Assembly (NCBI RefSeq): GCF_001563475.1
Contig: NZ_LPUT01000001.1
Span: forward strand, 1-64,000
DNA: 64,000 nucleotides
From: Sporosarcina sp. HYO08
Lineage (GTDB): Bacteria; Bacillota; Bacilli; Bacillales_A; Planococcaceae
Reading direction: 5' to 3'
Positions 17,539-26,841 of the stretch are shown here, piece after piece. The first letter of the stretch is position 1, and each line of letters opens with the position of its first letter. The position numbers and the translations under genes were made by a program. The notes under the pieces are model-generated. The model had not been told where the DNA came from, did not search any database, and saw only the letters and a program-made list of their open reading frames with translations.

Positions 17539-17737
17539 GAAAAGGTTGATTTCGAAGGCGATGGTGACTAGGGAGCAATCGATTCAGTTTTAATTTGACA
17601 TACTTTAATAAATACAAAACAAAGCCAAGTTATGATTGTCTTCAAAGCTTTTTTTAAGTAAATTTCTAGCTTATACAAAATAAAGATATTCTAGAAATAA
17701 GCTAGTCAGAAACTAAAAGTAGATTAGTTTAGATTAG

Positions 17738-17776
17738 AAATAACCGTCAAGATTGTAGACGGTTATTTCTTTTTTT
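17738..17776 (+). terminator. terminator downstream of pcp
   Basis: AAATAACCGTC pairs with GACGGTTATTT and is followed by CTTTTTTT. A similar sequence, GACGGTTATTTCTTTT, recurs at 23102-23116 behind the next operon. Confidence 0.8.
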
Positions 17777-18082
17777 GCGGTAATTATATTCATCCCGACT
17801 ATATGCCATGCCTGTTAATAAACTAATTCCAAATCAATCCATGCACTCGATATAATTCGGCTAGCGAGATTAAGTTCTGATCCCATTTTTAAGGACCGTT
17901 AAATAAATCAAATTAAACTTTTTCAATTTATCATACGGTTATCCTTTGGTTATAACTGTTTATTACAATCGATCATTTATATTATTCTGGGAAAGACGGG
18001 AAATAAAAGTTTCAAAACCTGTTAAAAGTCGATCACTATGAGCTTCAGTAATTATTTATTAAATTAAATGAATACCTTTTTG

Positions 18083-18100
18083 TATATTCTATAGAATATA
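18083..18100. promoter_or_regulatory. 18-bp perfect palindrome, candidate GntR operator
   Basis: TATATTCTATAGAATATA is a perfect palindrome ending three bases before the -35 element of the transporter operon. The operon ends with a FadR-type GntR regulator gene (22239), which would be the natural ligand-responsive protein for this site. The link is inference. Confidence 0.55.
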
Positions 18101-18103
18101 GCA

Positions 18104-18131
18104 TTGACATTCTGTTAGTAGTAAGTAATAA
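18104..18131 (+). promoter_or_regulatory. promoter of the M29-like/TctCBA/GntR operon
   Basis: A perfect TTGACA (18104-18109) is followed after 16 bases by TAATAA (18126-18131), about 45 bases before the TTG start. Confidence 0.65.
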
Positions 18132-18176
18132 TAGTCGCAAGAGGTAGAATAAAAAGAAAACTTGGAGGAGATAGAA

Positions 18177-19145
18177 TTGAAGAAGATGTTAATGGCTAAA
18201 GGGGCAAAGCAAGTAGTTGAGGTTTGTGCAAAAGTTAAGGAAAATGAAAGCGTTGTCATTGTAACAGAACCAAAAACTATGTCGATCGCAGAGAGTATCG
18301 CGGCTGCCGTTACTGCAGTGGGTGCTGAACCAACTGTAACTGTAATCACACCGAGACAGTCGGACAGCGCCGAGCCACCAGCAACCGTGGCAGCAGCAAT
18401 GAAGGAAAGTGATGTGTTTATCAGTGCTGTGTATACGTCTATTACACATACATACGCAGTTAAAAATGCTGTTCAAAACGGTTCAAGGGGTATCATGCTA
18501 ACACAATTTGAAGACCACATGTTAATTGACAGTGGAGTGCTAGCAGATTTTCCAAAAGCGGCACCAACTTGTGAGGCAGTAGCCAAAGCCCTAGAAAATG
18601 CTGAAACGATTCATCTTACAACGAAATATGGGACTGATTTAACAATGTCAGCTAAAGGAAGAAAAAGTAATGCTATGACAGGGATGGTTAAAAGTGGACA
18701 ATTTGCTCCAGTTCCGACAATTGAAGCGAATGTATCACCTCTTGAGGGGACAGCAAACGGAACCATTGTCACGGATGCGAGTATCCCTTACATTGGAATT
18801 GGCATTTTAAAAGAAAATGTTGTAGCAACAGTTAAAGACGGAATGATTACATCAATTGAAGGTGGTCACGAAGCCAAAATTTTAGCAGAAGATTTGGCAT
18901 CTAAAAACGATCCGTACGTGTACAATATTGCGGAAATTGGTGTTGGTCTGAACCCGCGTTGCAAATTTAACGGTTTAATGCTTGAGGATGAGGGAGTATT
19001 CGGATCAGTTCATATCGGAATTGGTTCTAGCATTACTCTTGGAGGGGAAATTAAGGCTGCATGTCATTACGACTTGATCATGACAGGGGTTACGCTTGTT
19101 GCTGACGGTGTCACAATCATTCAAGATGGAGAAGTCTTATTGTAA
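18177..19145 (+). CDS. M29 aminopeptidase-fold protein / NicX-like
   Basis: The 322-residue protein has the C-terminal metal-site pattern NIAEIG...LEDEG...SVHIGIG...CHYD. This is shared by M29 aminopeptidases and by NicX, the 2,5-dihydroxypyridine ring-cleaving dioxygenase, which uses the same fold with an iron centre. It is shorter than typical M29 peptidases (about 410), nearer to NicX (about 350), and lacks the tyrosine that follows the HIAFG-type motif in M29 enzymes. It heads an operon with a TctCBA transporter, so a role in breaking down the imported compound is plausible. The TTG at 18177 is preceded by GGAGGAG; peptidase or dioxygenase activity cannot be decided by eye. Confidence 0.65.
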   Translation: MKKMLMAKGAKQVVEVCAKVKENESVVIVTEPKTMSIAESIAAAVTAVGAEPTVTVITPRQSDSAEPPATVAAAMKESDVFISAVYTSITHTYAVKNAVQNGSRGIMLTQFEDHMLIDSGVLADFPKAAPTCEAVAKALENAETIHLTTKYGTDLTMSAKGRKSNAMTGMVKSGQFAPVPTIEANVSPLEGTANGTIVTDASIPYIGIGILKENVVATVKDGMITSIEGGHEAKILAEDLASKNDPYVYNIAEIGVGLNPRCKFNGLMLEDEGVFGSVHIGIGSSITLGGEIKAACHYDLIMTGVTLVADGVTIIQDGEVLL

Positions 19146-19182
19146 TTAAATAGTAGGAAAAAGTCGAAAGGGGGAAATGAAA

Positions 19183-20169
19183 TTGAAAAAGCTACGTTCG
19201 TTACTTATATTCACCTTGATCGCAATATTGTTGGCTGCATGTTCAAATACGTCCGACACTTCCGAAAAGGCAGAGGCTAGCGGCGGCGAATATCCTAAAA
19301 AGACATTAAACGTTGTTATTCCATTTGGTCCCGGCGGAGGAACGGATTTGTATCTTCGTAAAATCATGGAAATTATGCAGAAAGAAAAAATCTACACGGA
19401 AAATATAAAAATTGAAAACCGTGAAGGTGGTAGCGGTGCTGTTGGCTGGGGGTTCCTAGTTACGAAAAAAGGTGATCCATACTATGTAGCACCAACAAGT
19501 GGTAGCTTTTTTACAACACCCCTAGTATCAAACACAAGCTTTACTTATGAATCTTTTACGCCGATTGCTTTAATGGGAGCAGATGATTTGTTTCTTCTTG
19601 TTAAAGAAGATGCAAAATATAATACACTCGAAGAATTTATAGAAGCCGCGAAAAGCGGAAAACGCATGAAGATCGGCGGTGTTGGACAAGTAAGTGATGA
19701 AATGATTGTTCCTAACCTTTTAGCCAAAGAAGCAGGATTTGAATTTGACTATGTACCTTTTCAAGGTGCTGGTGAACTAACAGGAGCTTTATTATCAGAT
19801 AGCCTGGACGCGATTGTTGGAAACCCAGCAAGATCACTTGGACAAATTAAAGGTGGCCTGATGAAACCACTAGCATTCTCCGGTATGGAACGATTGCCCG
19901 AAATGGAAGATGTTCCAACCTATACAGAGTTAGGCTATGACGTGAATCTATCCCAACCACGCGGCATTATCCTTGCGGGCGATGTTGACCAAGAAGTACA
20001 AGATTGGTGGATTGATGCGATGAAAAAAGTCTCTGAAACGGAAGAATGGAAATCCTATTTGAAAGACAACGGTATGTCTGAATATCTATTATTCGGCGAT
20101 GATTTTGCTACTTTCTTAGAAGAAACGAATACTAAATTCAAAAATTCATTAGAAGACACAGATAATTAA
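19183..20169 (+). CDS. tripartite tricarboxylate transporter substrate-binding protein (TctC family)
   Basis: The 328-residue lipoprotein has a signal peptide ending in LLAAC (Cys about residue 19) and the TctC/Bug fold: NVVIPFGPGGGTDLYLRK, NREGGSGAVGW and the C-terminal PRGIILAGDVDQEVQDWW. It binds a carboxylate-type compound outside the cell and hands it to TctA/TctB. The TTG at 19183 is preferred because GGGGG stands eight bases upstream; the ATG at 19177 is only two bases after it. A strong hairpin separates it from tctB. Confidence 0.85.
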   Translation: MKKLRSLLIFTLIAILLAACSNTSDTSEKAEASGGEYPKKTLNVVIPFGPGGGTDLYLRKIMEIMQKEKIYTENIKIENREGGSGAVGWGFLVTKKGDPYYVAPTSGSFFTTPLVSNTSFTYESFTPIALMGADDLFLLVKEDAKYNTLEEFIEAAKSGKRMKIGGVGQVSDEMIVPNLLAKEAGFEFDYVPFQGAGELTGALLSDSLDAIVGNPARSLGQIKGGLMKPLAFSGMERLPEMEDVPTYTELGYDVNLSQPRGIILAGDVDQEVQDWWIDAMKKVSETEEWKSYLKDNGMSEYLLFGDDFATFLEETNTKFKNSLEDTDN

Positions 20170-20182
20170 TAAGAAACGGATA

Positions 20183-20216
20183 GGGACTCTGTCTTAAAAG
20201 ACAGAGTTTCTTTTTC
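20183..20216 (+). terminator. terminator-like hairpin inside the transporter operon
   Basis: GGACTCTGTCTT pairs with AAGACAGAGTTTC and is followed by TTTTTC. Its place between the binding-protein gene and the membrane genes suggests partial termination, giving more binding protein than permease. Confidence 0.7.
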
Positions 20217-20246
20217 AAAAAGTATATAGAAGGAGGGTGGGTCAGA

Positions 20247-20687
20247 ATGAAAAATATATTTACACTGTTTCTATTGATCGTTGCCTGTACTTATTTATCA
20301 TTAGCATTAAGCTTTCCGATGTTCTCCAAAAATATTCCAGGCAGTGGATTTTTACCACAAATCATTGGGGTTATCCTCGTTCTGCTTACCGCGTTTGATT
20401 TAATTAAAAACTTTAAAAGTAGTAAGGAAGAAAAGGTTGATACGACTTATTTAAAAGAAATGATTTTCGTTATCGTTCTTTGTACTGCTTATGTAGTGCT
20501 GTTTAATATTATAGGAGCAATTTTTTCTACGGTTTTATTCACTGTTGCTATTTTATTTATTTTCAACAAAGGAAAGTTGAAACAAAATCTTACGATTGGT
20601 ATTAGTGTACCGATTATAATCTTTGTATTGTTTGAGGTCTTGTTAAAGACAGGTCTTCCAGCAGGTATATTTGAAAACATCTTTTAA
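20247..20687 (+). CDS. tripartite tricarboxylate transporter small subunit (TctB family)
   Basis: The 146-residue membrane protein has four predicted helices with the family's GSGFLPQIIGVILVLLTAFD segment (about residues 31-50). It forms the small membrane subunit with TctA. AGGAGGG precedes the ATG by about nine bases. It is followed by tctA after 27 bases. Confidence 0.82.
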   Translation: MKNIFTLFLLIVACTYLSLALSFPMFSKNIPGSGFLPQIIGVILVLLTAFDLIKNFKSSKEEKVDTTYLKEMIFVIVLCTAYVVLFNIIGAIFSTVLFTVAILFIFNKGKLKQNLTIGISVPIIIFVLFEVLLKTGLPAGIFENIF

Positions 20688-20714
20688 CATTCATTTGAAA
20701 TTGAGGTGAGAATA

Positions 20715-22226
20715 ATGGGTGACATACTAACAAATATAGTGCAGGGATTTTCGGTTGCTTTGACACCTATGAACGTCTTATTGTTATTGCTTGGGGCGTT
20801 TATCGGTATGGTTGTTGGGATCATTCCTGGTTTCGGCGCATCAGCTGCAATCGCAATCCTTTTACCATTAACACTATCACTTGATCCAACGGGTGCGATT
20901 ATCATGTTAGCAGGAATTTATTACGGATCCCAATATGGCGGGGGAACTACGTCCATCCTAATTAATACACCGGGTGACTCGGCGGCTGTTGCAACTACGT
21001 TTGACGGCTATCCAATGACTATGCAAGGAAAAGCGGGAAAAGCATTGATAACTCAAGCAATTGCTTCTTTTGTCGGTGGAACAGTTGGGGTTATTTTAAT
21101 CTTCTCGTTTGCACCGATGTTCGCAAAAGTCGCGCTTAAATTTGGTCCTCCTGAATACTTCATGCTTATGATGATGGGTATGTTAACACTCGTATGGATG
21201 ACAGATGACAGTAAACTAAAAGGATTCATCTCAGCATTCCTTGGGCTTGCTATTGCGACAGTAGGTGTTGACGTTATTTCAGGAACACAACGTTATACAT
21301 TTGGTTCACCGGAATTAATTAACGGAATTAGTTTTATACCTGTAACGATTGGCTTGTTTGGGCTAGGTGAATTATTTTATCGTATTTATGCGGGTTCCCA
21401 TAAAGATGATCGGTTAGAAAAATTAGATCTGTCATTAGCAAATAAAAATACTTGGCCAAAAATGAAGGAATTGCTAGCCGCGAAATTTACATTTCTACGG
21501 GGTTCCGTTATTGGTTTTGTGACGGGGGTTTTACCCGGAGCGGGCGCAACGATAGCTTCATTCTTTTCATATACAATTGAAAAGAAAATTTCGAAAGAAC
21601 CGCAAGAATTTGGGAAAGGACATTTACCAGGACTGATTGCTCCAGAAACTGCAAACAATGGTGCAACATCCGGTGCTATGGTTCCGTTACTGACACTTGG
21701 AATACCTGGATCTGCATCTACAGCAATCTTATTAGGTGCATTTTTAATGTATGGTTTACAGCCGGGACCATTACTTATGATCGAAAAGCCCGACTTTGCT
21801 TGGGGAATTATTTCTAGTATGTATTTAGGGAATGTTATATTGTTAGTTATTAACATTGTTGCCATTCCTGTATTTTTAATGATTGTTAAACTGCCATACA
21901 GATTCTTGATTCCAGTCATTATTGCATTATGTTTAATCGGGACATTTAGTTTAAATAGCAGCTTGATTGAAATTTGGATCTTACTTATTTTTGGAATCGT
22001 CGGTTTCTTTATGAAGCTTTATGGCTATTCTCCAGCTGCATTAGTGTTGGCGCTTGTTCTTGGTCCACTTGCGGAAAATACGCTAAGACAATCTTTGATT
22101 ATGTCAGAACAAGGAATGGCGATTTTCTTGACGCGTCCAGTTTCCCTACTTTTTCTAATGCTAATTGTGGTTATAGTAGTGTATCCTTATGTTAAGAAGC
22201 TCTTTATACCACGCCATACGGCATAA
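20715..22226 (+). CDS. tripartite tricarboxylate transporter large permease (TctA family)
   Basis: The 503-residue protein has about twelve membrane segments. It carries the TctA signatures GIIPGFGASAAIAILLPLT, YYGSQYGGGTTSILINTPGD and GVLPGAGATIASFFSY, plus the repeat LTLGIPGSASTAILLGAF. It is the channel of the tripartite transporter. I use the ATG at 20715, with GAGGTGAG upstream; the GTG at 20706 lies within that site. Confidence 0.88.
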   Translation: MGDILTNIVQGFSVALTPMNVLLLLLGAFIGMVVGIIPGFGASAAIAILLPLTLSLDPTGAIIMLAGIYYGSQYGGGTTSILINTPGDSAAVATTFDGYPMTMQGKAGKALITQAIASFVGGTVGVILIFSFAPMFAKVALKFGPPEYFMLMMMGMLTLVWMTDDSKLKGFISAFLGLAIATVGVDVISGTQRYTFGSPELINGISFIPVTIGLFGLGELFYRIYAGSHKDDRLEKLDLSLANKNTWPKMKELLAAKFTFLRGSVIGFVTGVLPGAGATIASFFSYTIEKKISKEPQEFGKGHLPGLIAPETANNGATSGAMVPLLTLGIPGSASTAILLGAFLMYGLQPGPLLMIEKPDFAWGIISSMYLGNVILLVINIVAIPVFLMIVKLPYRFLIPVIIALCLIGTFSLNSSLIEIWILLIFGIVGFFMKLYGYSPAALVLALVLGPLAENTLRQSLIMSEQGMAIFLTRPVSLLFLMLIVVIVVYPYVKKLFIPRHTA

Positions 22227-22238
22227 GGGGGAGTAGTT

Positions 22239-22901
22239 TTGAGCATATCTAAAATTAAGACCGTTCACCGAAAGCCATTAAATGTCGTCGTTTACGAAAA
22301 TATAAAATCTGCAATTGTTAGTGGCGAAATTGAAGCTGGGACACGCCTTACAGAAACTGCGGTAAGTGAACAAATGAATGTCAGCTCAACACCAGTTCGA
22401 GAAGCCTTTCGTCGGCTTTCCTCGGAAGGTCTTGTGAAAATCATTCCATGGAGGGGAGCTATTGTACAGGAGTTTACTTTCAAAGAAATTTCGGAAGTAT
22501 ACCAGTGCAGAGAAGCACTAGAGGTATTGGCAATTCAATTAGCAACTGAGCATATTGATAATGAAGGGATTCGGCAACTTAGAGAACTTTTGGAAAAATC
22601 TGCAGTAGTAGAAGACCATACAAAATATACCGAAATTAATACTAAAATGCATGACTTGATTTTTGAATACTCTAAAAATTCAACGTTATTAAATTTAATC
22701 CAACAAATTAATGACGTGGTCTTGCACAATCGAAATGTCTCTTCGTATAGCGACGATCGAAAAAAAGAAATCTATCATGAGCATCGGGAAATTATCGACG
22801 CCATGGAAAGTCGGGATAAGCAAAGAGTGGCGCAAGCGATGAAAGCACATATTGAGAATGGATATAATTATATTAAAAACAGATATATTAATGAAGAATA
22901 A
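22239..22901 (+). CDS. GntR family (FCD/FadR-type) transcriptional regulator
   Basis: The 220-residue protein has an N-terminal winged helix (LNVVVYENIKSAIVSGEIEA, then SEQMNVSSTPVREAFRRL) and a helical FCD ligand-binding domain with the metal-site pattern MHDLIF...H. It is the last gene of the operon, 12 bases after tctA, with GGGGGAG before the TTG start. By position it should control this operon, probably through the palindrome at 18083. Confidence 0.85.
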   Translation: MSISKIKTVHRKPLNVVVYENIKSAIVSGEIEAGTRLTETAVSEQMNVSSTPVREAFRRLSSEGLVKIIPWRGAIVQEFTFKEISEVYQCREALEVLAIQLATEHIDNEGIRQLRELLEKSAVVEDHTKYTEINTKMHDLIFEYSKNSTLLNLIQQINDVVLHNRNVSSYSDDRKKEIYHEHREIIDAMESRDKQRVAQAMKAHIENGYNYIKNRYINEE

Positions 22902-22932
22902 AATAAAAACCTACATTAATCCTAAATAAGTA

Positions 22933-22965
22933 GACTAGCTACATTTCAGTGTTGCTAGTCTTTTC
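22933..22965 (+). terminator. terminator after the GntR gene
   Basis: GACTAGC (22933-22939) pairs with GCTAGTC (22954-22960), followed by TTTTC. Confidence 0.65.
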
Positions 22966-23084
22966 GTATTGGTGAAAAGTGACTATTTGTGGAAACTAAA
23001 TCTTACTCTTAGTCAAAAATTCAAATCTTAAAACAGTAGTTCAGGTTTAAAAATGTCCTATAGATTTGCCGTCAGGAGATAATT

Positions 23085-23116
23085 GTCTTGAATTTATTCA
23101 AGACGGTTATTTCTTT
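23085..23116 (+). terminator. second hairpin with T-run
   Basis: GTCTTGAAT (23085-23093) pairs with ATTCAAGAC (23096-23104) with a two-base gap, then GGTTATTTCTTTT. The tail is the same as in the terminator at 17738, on the other side of the operon. Confidence 0.6.
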
Positions 23117-23424
23117 TATATGCAGTATTAACAAGTTTGAAGCAATCGGAATTACCAGATACGAATAGTGGTTATTTGCGGTGAGGAACAACGAAATTTC
23201 TGACCCGGGGTTATTTTTTGTTGGAATTAAAATTATTTTATCAATCCATTAGCAAAACAGCTCAAGCGCTCAATCCGACTTTAAACGATAAAGAAAAAAA
23301 TATTGTTACCTTTTCTCCTAATTTTAGTTCCTATTTTTCAACACGGGTTGACAATCAAGTTAACTATTCTTCTTTTTGTCGTTTTTAATCATTCATTTAT
23401 CGATCGATTTACATAAAAATGATC

Positions 23425-23453
23425 TTGACTTCTAAAAGTCGGTTTGTTTAAAT
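23425..23453 (+). promoter_or_regulatory. possible sigma-A promoter of the amidohydrolase operon
   Basis: TTGACT (23425-23430) and TTAAAT (23448-23453) have 17-base spacing. It stands 235 bases before the gene and before the cre site, so a roadblock type of repression is possible. Confidence 0.4.
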
Positions 23454-23567
23454 AAGATTCATAACGATTACCGGAAAAGTCTGAATATTATTAGCTGCAC
23501 TGGTTCGGACGTCAGATCAGACTAAATTGTAAAGGTGTTGGTGTCTGGACAAGTAGGGGCTCTTATT

Positions 23568-23581
23568 TGTAAGCGTTATCA
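23568..23581. promoter_or_regulatory. cre site (CcpA)
   Basis: TGTAAGCGTTATCA fits the Bacillus cre consensus TGWAARCGYTWNCW at every position. It lies about 107 bases before the amidohydrolase start, which predicts carbon catabolite control of the operon that follows. Confidence 0.7.
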
Positions 23582-23687
23582 TTTCGGGGGGTGGTTCCGT
23601 CCTTGGTCAAAAAAGGAATTGCAGCATCTCGTTGAAAATGCAGTTTTAACGACTTCAAAAATCCTGTAAAAGAAAGGGGCAGTCAAA

Positions 23688-25346
23688 ATGAAAATTGATG
23701 TCATGATTAAAAACGCAAATATCGTAACGCTTGATGAACAAAATACTATTGCCAAATCACTTATTGTCTCCAAAGGGACGATCGTGAAAATCTTTTCGGA
23801 AGCAGAGCCCAATTTAGACGATTATGAAGTAAGTAATGCGAGAGTCATTGATTTAGAAGGTGCTACTTTGTTGCCAGGGTTCATCGACACGCATAGTCAT
23901 TTGTTTATGTATGGGCAAATGTTAAATAATATCGATTGTCGATCACCTGAAAATAAAACGATTGCAGACGTTGTAGGGAAAGTGCGTGAGAAAGCCGCAG
24001 AAGCTCAGCCAGGTGAATGGATTATGGGCTGGGGGTATGATGATACGTTATTGGCGGAAAAAAGACATCCGACAAGATTTGATTTGGATCAAGTGGCGCC
24101 CGACAATCCTGTGTATCTTCGCCATATTTCTGGTCACTTTGCTACGGTCAATTCAAAAGCATTGGAGATTGCTGGCGTGACAGAAGATACAGTCGTCCCG
24201 GTCGGAGGATTTTTTGGAAAGGATTCCGAAGGCAGGCTTGATGGGGTCGTTCATGAAATCCCTGCATTAGAAATCATGAATCCTGCTTTACCCATACCGA
24301 GTCAAGAGGCGTGCATCGAGAATATCGCGAGGGGGGCGGAAGCTTATTTGGCGCAAGGCATCACGACTTGTACGGATGCTGGGGTGGGGCTAGATAAAGG
24401 CATTGCAGAACTTGGCGCTCATTTAGAAGCAGTGAACAGCGGGAAAAATCCTTTAAAAATGCGCTTGATGATTATGAATCATTTATTGCGGAAGGACGGA
24501 CCTTTTGCGAAATATACAGCAGACGGGCTGAATGTAGAGCTTCAAAAATTATCGGCAGGCCGTGTCCGATTAGATAGTGCAAAGCATTTTCAAGATGGAT
24601 CGATTCAAGGGTATACTGCAGCGCTTCGTGAGCCTTATGCAAGCAGACCTTCAGAGTACGGCGAGTTGCTGAATGAACAAGAAGCGTTCAACGAAGAAAT
24701 AGCGGACTTGCACAAACGCGGCTTCCGTATTGCGATTCATGGGAACGGCGACCGTGCGATTGGGTCGAATATTGAAGCGCTTAGCGAAGCGATTCAAAGA
24801 CATCCTCGATATGATCATCGTCACCGGATCGAACATGTTCAGACAGCAAGTACAGAAGACTTGCAGATGATGAAACAATTTGACATCGCTGCTTCGTTTT
24901 TTATTAATCATGTTTATTATTGGGGAGATCGCCACCGCGAAATATTTTTAGGACCGGAGCGTGCAGAACGCATCAACCCATTGGCTGAAGCGGTTGACTT
25001 AGATTTATTGTTTACATTGCATTCGGATTGCCCAATTACGCCGATCTCACCGCTCTTTTCTGTTTGGGCAGCAGTGAATCGAAAAACGAGAAATGGTGCT
25101 GTCTTAGGAGAAGTTCAAAAAATTAATGTTCTGACGGCATTGAAATCGATGACAATTTACGGAGCCAAATTAAATTTTGAGGAAAATGAAAAAGGCACGA
25201 TCGAAGAAGGGAAGAAAGCAGATTTTGCTGTTTTAGACAAAGATCCATTAACTTGCCCTGTCGAAACGATTAAGGATATTACGGTGTTGGCAACGATCAT
25301 CGACGGAGAAGTTGTTTGGGAAAATAAGGTAAAAGTCCTATCGTGA
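23688..25346 (+). CDS. amidohydrolase family protein (YtcJ-like)
   Basis: The 552-residue metal-dependent hydrolase has the metal motif GFIDTHSHLF (about residues 64-73), the later HGNGDRAIG and HRIEHVQ blocks and the LHSDCPITP aspartate region. The C-terminal IEEGKKADFAVLDKDPLT block is typical of the family. Members cleave amide or related C-N bonds; the substrate of YtcJ-type proteins is not known. It is the first gene of an apparent operon with an M20 hydrolase and an SSS symporter. AAGGGGC precedes the ATG. Confidence 0.8.
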   Translation: MKIDVMIKNANIVTLDEQNTIAKSLIVSKGTIVKIFSEAEPNLDDYEVSNARVIDLEGATLLPGFIDTHSHLFMYGQMLNNIDCRSPENKTIADVVGKVREKAAEAQPGEWIMGWGYDDTLLAEKRHPTRFDLDQVAPDNPVYLRHISGHFATVNSKALEIAGVTEDTVVPVGGFFGKDSEGRLDGVVHEIPALEIMNPALPIPSQEACIENIARGAEAYLAQGITTCTDAGVGLDKGIAELGAHLEAVNSGKNPLKMRLMIMNHLLRKDGPFAKYTADGLNVELQKLSAGRVRLDSAKHFQDGSIQGYTAALREPYASRPSEYGELLNEQEAFNEEIADLHKRGFRIAIHGNGDRAIGSNIEALSEAIQRHPRYDHRHRIEHVQTASTEDLQMMKQFDIAASFFINHVYYWGDRHREIFLGPERAERINPLAEAVDLDLLFTLHSDCPITPISPLFSVWAAVNRKTRNGAVLGEVQKINVLTALKSMTIYGAKLNFEENEKGTIEEGKKADFAVLDKDPLTCPVETIKDITVLATIIDGEVVWENKVKVLS

Positions 25347-25361
25347 CAGGGAGGAGAAGTC

Positions 25362-26615
25362 ATGGAAACGAAGCTTAAGAACATTCATATAGAAAGATTG
25401 AAAGACCGATTTCAGCAAATGGCTTCTATTGGTAGAACGGAAAGCGGCGGCGTCACTCGGCTTGCGCTGTCGCCGGAAGATCGGGAGGCAAGGGAGCTTC
25501 TCGTTCATTGGATGCAAAAGATCGGTTTAGCAACACGATATGACGATGTTGGCAATATTTACGGAAGACTGGAAGGGCGGGAGAAGAATGCCGATGCCGT
25601 CCTGATCGGCTCCCATATCGATACCGTTCCAAATGGCGGGCAATTTGATGGAACATTGGGGGTGCTCGCGGCGCTTGAAGTCGTTCAGTCGATCAAAGAG
25701 CAGCAAAAAGAACTGAAGCATCCAGTAGAAATCGTTTCCTTTACGAATGAAGAAGGCGCTCGTTTTACACCGCAAATGTTAGGAAGCGGTGTCGTAGCCA
25801 ATGAATTTACAAGGGAATATGTGTATGAGCGAAAAGACATGAAGGGATTGTCGTTTTATGACCAGCTAAAGAAAATTGGATTTGTAGGATCGGAAGCGAA
25901 TCGGTTAAAAAATGGTAAGGCCTTTCTAGAATTTCATATTGAGCAAGGGCCTGTATTAGAAGCTGAAAACTTGCCGGTTGGCGTTGTGGAAGGCATAGCG
26001 GGCTTTGCTTGGATGGAAGTCATTATTAACGGACAATCCAATCATTCCGGAACGACGCCTATGCATTTAAGGCAAGATCCGCTTGTTGCGGCGGCTGCCA
26101 TCATTAAAGAACTCCATGACTTTGCAAAAAATAAAAAAGACGGAACCGTCATTACAACCGGCCGCATTCAAGCATTTCCGAACATTATTAATGCGATCCC
26201 GAGTCAAACGATCTTTTCCATTGATGTTCGGCATGCTGAACGAAAAAGCTTAGAATCAACGATAGCAGAAATTAAAAAAATCGTTGAACAGCATGCCGGG
26301 GAAGTGAAAATGGATATGACGACCGAGGAAATTTGGACCAAACATCCAGTTTCCTTCTCTCCAAAAGTCATTTCCGTAATCGAACAGATTTGTAAGCAGC
26401 AACAAACGCCGTTTAAGCGAATGATTAGCGGTGCTGGTCATGACGCCATGTATATGAATGCCATTACAGATACGGCCATGATTTTTGTTCCGAGTGTTGC
26501 TGGAAAAAGCCATTGCAAGGAAGAAGAAACGTCATGGGATGACATTGAAAAAGGAATGAACATCCTATATGACACCGTCTGTAAATTAGCGAATGGCGAT
26601 TCAGAAAGTTTATAA
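25362..26615 (+). CDS. M20 family hydrolase (allantoate amidohydrolase / N-carbamoyl-L-amino acid hydrolase)
   Basis: The 417-residue enzyme has the metal-site motifs GSHIDTVPNGGQFDG, TNEEGARF and FHIEQGPVLE, and a dimerisation segment with NHSGTTPMHLRQDPL that is characteristic of the ureido-hydrolase branch. Members hydrolyse carbamoyl or ureido groups (allantoate, N-carbamoyl amino acids, beta-ureidopropionate), releasing ammonia and CO2. It follows the amidohydrolase by 15 bases, with GGGAGGAG ahead of the ATG, so both probably act on one nitrogen-rich compound. Confidence 0.85.
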   Translation: METKLKNIHIERLKDRFQQMASIGRTESGGVTRLALSPEDREARELLVHWMQKIGLATRYDDVGNIYGRLEGREKNADAVLIGSHIDTVPNGGQFDGTLGVLAALEVVQSIKEQQKELKHPVEIVSFTNEEGARFTPQMLGSGVVANEFTREYVYERKDMKGLSFYDQLKKIGFVGSEANRLKNGKAFLEFHIEQGPVLEAENLPVGVVEGIAGFAWMEVIINGQSNHSGTTPMHLRQDPLVAAAAIIKELHDFAKNKKDGTVITTGRIQAFPNIINAIPSQTIFSIDVRHAERKSLESTIAEIKKIVEQHAGEVKMDMTTEEIWTKHPVSFSPKVISVIEQICKQQQTPFKRMISGAGHDAMYMNAITDTAMIFVPSVAGKSHCKEEETSWDDIEKGMNILYDTVCKLANGDSESL

Positions 26616-26841
26616 CCTCATCTTAGAACATCTCCATGTTTTGACATCGATCCTCATCTTGTTTAAAGCGAATTATCGCTAGATCAACCCATCAAAGAGC
26701 CTCAACAGAATCATACACCGAGTACAGACCACATCTAGAAAAAGAACGATACCGCACCTTTTGCTGATCATCATGCCGATCATTACTTGATAATACAGAA
26801 ATCTATTTTTGAAAAATCAAGTCGTTAAAGGAGAGGGAACT

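Larger units (their letters stand above)
17539..18176. other. intergenic region, 638 bp, with a terminator and a promoter/operator
   Basis: This AT-rich stretch has no credible gene. It holds a 9-bp inverted repeat CTAGCTTAT/ATAAGCTAG (17666-17674 and 17697-17705), the terminator at 17738, and the palindrome and promoter at 18083-18131 that belong to the next operon. I see nothing else. Confidence 0.6.
22902..23687. other. intergenic region, 786 bp, regulatory
   Basis: No credible gene is seen. The stretch contains the GntR-side terminator (22933), a second hairpin with the repeated GACGGTTATTTCTTTT tail (23085-23116), a sigma-A-like promoter (23425-23453) and a cre site (23568). The rest is AT-rich and unassigned. 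Confidence 0.6.

Noticed and set aside
21386-21919. 177-codon minus-strand frame inside tctA
   Set aside because: Antisense shadow of a strongly supported permease gene.
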